From Oscillospiraceae bacterium (lineage in GTDB: Bacteria; Bacillota; Clostridia; Oscillospirales; Acutalibacteraceae): 9,991 nucleotides of DNA. The notes beneath the pieces are model-generated. The model did not search any database. It was not told where the DNA came from and saw only the letters and a list, made by a program, of their open reading frames with translations. Within the stretch, counting starts at the first letter, position 1; each line of letters begins with the position of its first letter. A program made the translations under genes and the position numbers. Below are positions 7,499 through 9,991 of this stretch, one piece after another. The DNA lies in assembly GCA_029004655.1 (NCBI GenBank), contig JAQVYP010000058.1, forward strand, positions 1-9,991, read 5' to 3'.

Positions 7499-8204
7499 CG
7501 TCAGTCATCTCCAAGAAAACTTCTTCAAGACTGAGTTTGCCGCGAACCTCATCGGTTTCTCCACTGGCAATAAGCTGACCATTTTTGATTATTGCAATTT
7601 TGTTACAAAGTTTTTCGGCAACGTCCAAAACGTGTGTTGAAAAGAAAATAGCACAACCGTTTTCACACATTTGATGCATCATTTGTTTCAGCGTATGTGA
7701 TGACTTAGGATCAAGTCCGACAAACGGCTCATCAAGAATAAGCAGTTTGGGAGAATGAACTAAAGCTGAAATCAATGCCAACTTTTGCTTCATTCCGTGC
7801 GAATATGATGATATCAGATCACCCAAATTATCCAAGAGTTCCAAAACCTCAGCATATTTCTCGATTCTTTCGCTACGAGTGCTTTTCGATACTTCAAAAA
7901 TATCGCAAATAAAGTTAAGGTATTGAATACCAGTCAAATATTCATATAAATCCGGATTGTCGGGAATGAAAGCAATTTCTTTTTTACATTCAACAGGTTG
8001 ATCCTTAATTGATTTCCCGCTGATATAAATATTTCCCTGCTCAAAATCCAGAATACCGGTGCACGCCAAAAGTGTGGTGGTTTTGCCTGCACCGTTGTGT
8101 CCGATAAAACCATAAATATCGCCCGGTTCAATATGTAATGATAAATTGTCAACCGCGCGTTTGCCGCCTTTATAGGTTTTGCTCAATGATTCAATTCTAA
8201 GCAT
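7491..8204 (-). CDS. ABC transporter ATP-binding protein (Ecs/YthP type)
   Basis: This 237-residue nucleotide-binding subunit powers the permease encoded downstream. Visible motifs are Walker A GHNGAGKTT (residues 35-43), the signature YSHGMKQK (134-141, replacing LSGGQ as in EcsA-type exporters), Walker B LLILDEP (154-160), D-loop GLDP (163-166) and the switch His191 in STHV. The usual Q-loop glutamine is not present; the position reads FIPDNPDLYEYLTG (79-92), as in the EcsA/YthP group. The C-terminal SLEEVFLEMT also resembles that group. AGGA lies 9 nt before ATG 8204. The start overlaps a possible upstream small ORF by 8 nt (ATGCTTAG), and the stop overlaps the permease start by 8 nt. By homology it is a cytoplasmic-face subunit of an exporter; its substrate is unknown. 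Confidence 0.93.
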   Translation of the reverse strand: MLRIESLSKTYKGGKRAVDNLSLHIEPGDIYGFIGHNGAGKTTTLLACTGILDFEQGNIYISGKSIKDQPVECKKEIAFIPDNPDLYEYLTGIQYLNFICDIFEVSKSTRSERIEKYAEVLELLDNLGDLISSYSHGMKQKLALISALVHSPKLLILDEPFVGLDPKSSHTLKQMMHQMCENGCAIFFSTHVLDVAEKLCNKIAIIKNGQLIASGETDEVRGKLSLEEVFLEMTDDE

Positions 8205-8298
8205 ATAGATTCTTCCTCACAGCCGTTCTGCTCCCGGCTATATTTTTAATTTTTGTAATGCAGGGAATAACAATAACAAGCGTGTAATAAAAATACAT
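8197..8298 (-). CDS. Possible small membrane peptide ahead of the ABC operon
   Basis: An open frame of 33 codons (ATG at 8298, stop TAG at 8197-8199) encodes a hydrophobic segment (MYFYYTLVIVIPCI) followed by a basic tail with six Lys/Arg (the tail ends RTAVRKNLYA), the pattern of a single-pass small membrane protein. GGAAG lies 5 nt before this ATG. An earlier in-frame ATG at 8322 would give 41 residues, but it falls directly after a -10 box, upstream of the expected transcript start. The stop overlaps the ATPase start by 8 nt (ATGCTTAG), the same arrangement as the ATPase/permease junction, which would allow coupling. A chance ORF in a leader is a real alternative, and no homologue is recognised. 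Confidence 0.3.
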   Translation of the reverse strand: MYFYYTLVIVIPCITKIKNIAGSRTAVRKNLYA

Positions 8299-8322
8299 CA
8301 GAACTTCCAAGACGCTTTCCAT

Positions 8323-8351
8323 ATTGTAACAAATATATTCAAAAAAATCAA
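8323..8351 (-). promoter_or_regulatory. Promoter of the ABC exporter operon
   Basis: On the minus strand TTGATT (8351-8346, four of six consensus positions) and TACAAT (8328-8323, five of six) are separated by exactly 17 bp. Transcription would start near 8316. That places the ATPase ATG about 110 nt downstream and leaves room for the small ORF at 8298. Confidence 0.6.
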
Positions 8352-8360
8352 TATAAACAG

Positions 8361-8393
8361 AAAAAAGGCCGCCCGTAATGGGCAGCTTTTTTT
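8361..8393. terminator. Terminator hairpin between divergent genes
   Basis: A stem pairs 8361-8374 with 8380-8393, with a GCCC/GGGC top, one mismatch, one G-T pair, a 5-nt loop, and A/T runs that give a U tail of six to seven in either direction. No annotated gene ends here: the ABC operon starts just to the left and reads leftwards, and spoIIQ starts to the right and reads rightwards. It therefore implies a transcript from the right (minus strand) that is not in the gene list, or it acts as an insulator. Confidence 0.75.
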
Positions 8394-8470
8394 CGCTTCG
8401 AAGGTTTATTTTGAGGAGGGTAGAGCATCGCTCAATAAACAGGGTGCGGCTCCCTTTATGTTTTTGAGCT
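8361..8470 (-). ncRNA. Candidate small regulatory RNA
   Basis: Read on the minus strand from about 8470, the DNA would give a roughly 110-nt RNA with one of two competing stem-loops, ending in the terminator at 8361-8393. GCTCAA/TTGAGC (8464-8469 with 8430-8435) plus AGGG/CCCT form one. GTTTATTGAG pairing with CTCAAAATAAAC (8440-8431 with 8415-8404) forms the other. The loop of the second is C-rich and includes ACCCTCCTC, complementary to a Shine-Dalgarno core. Upstream TTGCTT (8502-8497) and TATATA (8478-8473) could be a weak promoter with 18-bp spacing. No known RNA family is recognised, and it has no ORF of note. Confidence 0.25.
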
Positions 8471-8554
8471 TATATATAGTATATATTTTCTAGATTAAGC
8501 AAATGTTGCTATTTTGTAAACAGATTATAAACATTATTTCTTTTTTAAAAATAA

Positions 8555-8584
8555 GCATATATTTCTGAAAACTTGGCAAAAATA
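8555..8584 (+). promoter_or_regulatory. Sigma-F (forespore) promoter
   Basis: GCATA (8555-8559), a 15-bp spacer and GGCAAAAATA (8575-8584) fit the Bacillus sigma-F consensus (GYWTA, about 15-16 bp, GGNRANAHTR) at every specified position. Transcription would start near 8591, about 68 nt before the spoIIQ-like ATG. No sigma-A promoter of similar quality is seen here, so early forespore-specific expression is likely. Confidence 0.8.
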
Positions 8585-8658
8585 AGTTTAACAGTAAATC
8601 TAAAAGTTGTTGGAAAGCTAAAAATAAAAGATAATCCAATGAAACGGAGAGAAACATA

Positions 8659-9384
8659 ATGAAAAGTGATAAAGTATCAGATTCAAAAATCAAAAAGTTC
8701 TTTGCAGGCAAAGGTTTTTACATGGTTGCGTCCCTTTGTTTGGTTGCAGTTGGAGTTGCTGCATGGAGTGCGGTGCAAAGTCTGCCAACACCTCCGATCG
8801 ATTCAGGGAAGACGGAATCTATTGTATCTAAAATGACAATAGATACAAGTGACAATTCAGCAGAGGGGGTCGGCAATACAGTAAGCAATGTTATTGATGA
8901 CCGCAAAACATCGTCAGAACCAAAAGAAACTTCCTCTGAAGTTACTATGACCGAGGCACCTATTGCAACTTTCTTTGTATTGCCTATCACCGGCGAAGTT
9001 ATTAAAAAATATAATGATAAAGAATTGCAGTATTCAGAAACCTATCGCGATATGCGACTTCATTTAGGTGTAGATATTGCGGCGGATAAGGGTACAAAGG
9101 TTACAGCCGCCGGAGATGGGACTGTAACAGAAATTAAGACCGATCCATTGTATGGTGTTACCGTAATAATTGACCATGGAAATGGTGTCACGGCAAAGTA
9201 TTGTGGACTGAACGGAATTCCTATTGTCAAAGTGGGTGATGCTGTGGACTGCAAAACCCAATTGGGAGATATAGATACTATACCCTGTGAAAGCGTTGAA
9301 CAGACTCATCTTCACTTGGAAATATTGAAAAATAATAAAACTGTGTCACCTCTGGAATTAATGGGAATGCTCGAAGCAGAATAG
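8659..9384 (+). CDS. spoIIQ: SpoIIQ-like M23 (LytM-domain) sporulation protein
   Basis: This 241-residue protein has a cytoplasmic N-terminus rich in Lys, one membrane segment (about residues 19-40), a Ser/Thr-rich linker and an extracytoplasmic M23/LytM domain (about 105-235). In the forespore membrane SpoIIQ binds SpoIIIAH across the intermembrane space to hold the engulfing membranes and form the mother cell-forespore channel. The zinc ligands are intact: HLGVD (His135, Asp139) and HLH (His217, His219). However, the YxHL histidine of active LytM enzymes is replaced (YCGL, Gly183), so hydrolysis is doubtful while metal binding may persist. The length is near clostridial SpoIIQ (B. subtilis 283). 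GGAGAG at 8646-8651 lies 7 nt before ATG. The perfect sigma-F promoter upstream supports SpoIIQ over a generic M23 hydrolase. Confidence 0.85.
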   Translation: MKSDKVSDSKIKKFFAGKGFYMVASLCLVAVGVAAWSAVQSLPTPPIDSGKTESIVSKMTIDTSDNSAEGVGNTVSNVIDDRKTSSEPKETSSEVTMTEAPIATFFVLPITGEVIKKYNDKELQYSETYRDMRLHLGVDIAADKGTKVTAAGDGTVTEIKTDPLYGVTVIIDHGNGVTAKYCGLNGIPIVKVGDAVDCKTQLGDIDTIPCESVEQTHLHLEILKNNKTVSPLELMGMLEAE

Positions 9385-9402
9385 TCATAGAATATACTAT
9401 CG

Positions 9403-9427
9403 TGCCCTCGTTAATCGTTTAAGGGCA
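9403..9427. other. Small hairpin after spoIIQ
   Basis: TGCCCT (9403-9408) pairs with AGGGCA (9422-9427) across a 13-nt loop, 18 nt past the spoIIQ stop and just before the main terminator. It has only a short A run after it, so alone it would be a weak terminator. Confidence 0.4.
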
Positions 9428-9431
9428 AAAT

Positions 9432-9483
9432 ACAAGCCGAAGCCAAAGGATTATGAACCTCTGGTTTTCGGCTTGTGTTTTTT
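9432..9483. terminator. Terminator between convergent spoIIQ and transglutaminase genes
   Basis: ACAAGCCGAA (9432-9441) pairs with TTCGGCTTGT (9467-9476), extended inward by an imperfect CCA/TGG and AGG/CCT, and is followed on the plus strand by six T's (9478-9483). The minus-strand gene stops within that T run (9482-9484). Read leftwards the hairpin is followed by ATTTTG, so it may serve both genes, more strongly spoIIQ. Confidence 0.85.
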
Positions 9484-9991
9484 ACCAATATAATAAAAAC
9501 CCTTTCCAGCCTGTAATACTGGTATAAATTATACTGGAAATTTTATGATCTTTTGATAGCGAATTGTTTGCAGTGTTAACGCAATAGTTTAAATTAATGA
9601 GTTTAGTAAGACATATTTCACTGTTTGGGTCGCTAGTAAAATAATAAGCACTTTCCGCAGAAAACACAAATTCGCAGTATGATTTACCACTATTGGCGGA
9701 ATTTATTAATGAGGCAATTACAATACTATTCATTTGAAATTTATCGCTAAGCATCGATGCATTCATTGTTATATAATTGAAATCCATGCTGTTGCACTCA
9801 GGCAGATTGTAGTTGAAACTAATATAATCATCAGAAGGGTCGATTGCAGAATAATCTACATCAATTGTATGAGTGTTCAAAATAAACGCAGTAGAGGTGT
9901 TTAAAAATAGGTGAAATCCTTTGTCGGAGGTGTCATTGCTGGTTGCATCAACATGATACCAACAGTTGTTTATTTTAACAACATTCCACAT
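9482..9991 (-). CDS. Transglutaminase-like domain protein, C-terminal part
   Basis: The frame is open to the right edge of the window, so the N-terminus is missing; the Met at 9989-9991 is probably internal. The first visible residues, MWNVVKINNCWYHVDATSND, match the C-terminal half of the transglutaminase-like core (HxWNxVxxxGxWYHVDxTWxD). Visible are the catalytic-type Asp in WYHVD (residue 15) and the downstream GFHLFLNTS, which resembles the family's YFLxSD segment. The catalytic Cys and the His expected just before MWN lie outside. About 145 further residues, rich in Ser, Asn and Tyr, have no recognised domain. Such proteins in Clostridia are usually secreted or surface-exposed, which cannot be tested here without the signal peptide. 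Trp of TWDD is replaced by Ser (TSND). Confidence 0.75.
   Translation of the reverse strand: MWNVVKINNCWYHVDATSNDTSDKGFHLFLNTSTAFILNTHTIDVDYSAIDPSDDYISFNYNLPECNSMDFNYITMNASMLSDKFQMNSIVIASLINSANSGKSYCEFVFSAESAYYFTSDPNSEICLTKLINLNYCVNTANNSLSKDHKISSIIYTSITGWKGFLLYW

Noticed and set aside
8412..8420. Shine-Dalgarno-like GAGGAGGG on the plus strand
   Set aside because: No ATG, GTG or TTG follows at usable spacing, and no ORF continues; better read as the complement of a C-rich RNA loop.
8490..8711. 73-codon minus-strand ORF overlapping the spoIIQ start
   Set aside because: It is antisense to the spoIIQ start and sigma-F promoter, Leu/Phe-rich as expected from AT-rich DNA, and has no convincing ribosome site.

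Overview
The window looks like chromosomal DNA of an anaerobic, endospore-forming Clostridia member, most likely a gut-type Oscillospirales or Ruminococcaceae relative. This is inferred from the AT-rich intergenic DNA, strong GGAGG-type ribosome sites, pyruvate phosphate dikinase, an Mrp plus C_GCAxxG_C_C pair, and a SpoIIQ-like M23 protein with a textbook sigma-F promoter. No rRNA, tRNA, CRISPR array, transposase or phage gene is visible.

Layout. (1) 75-3009: ppdK on the minus strand, with a hairpin terminator at its 3' end, a TTG start and a structured leader behind an extended -10 promoter. (2) 3288-4223: a plus-strand protein with S1-type RNA-binding domains. (3) 4232-5616: a probable two-gene plus-strand operon, mrp (iron-sulfur carrier ATPase) and a C_GCAxxG_C_C protein, behind a consensus promoter whose -10 is overlapped by a perfect 8-4-8 dyad. 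(4) 5658-5816: a nested inverted-repeat (REP/MITE-like) element, followed by a strong bidirectional terminator at 5859-5897. (5) 5900-8298: a minus-strand ABC exporter operon. Its ATPase and permease overlap by 8 nt, and a possible small membrane peptide overlaps the ATPase start by another 8 nt. (6) 8361-8500: a terminator with no obvious gene, plus stem-loops that could be a small minus-strand RNA with an anti-Shine-Dalgarno loop. (7) 8555-9384: sigma-F promoter and spoIIQ-like gene. (8) 9482-9991: the C-terminal part of a minus-strand transglutaminase-like protein, cut by the window edge, converging on spoIIQ across a hairpin terminator.

Most genes are conserved housekeeping or sporulation functions, and no multi-gene novel defence or mobile system is present. 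The less ordinary material is in the intergenic DNA: the nested repeat, the orphan terminator and candidate small RNA, the dyad over the mrp promoter, and the overlooked small ORF ahead of the ABC operon.
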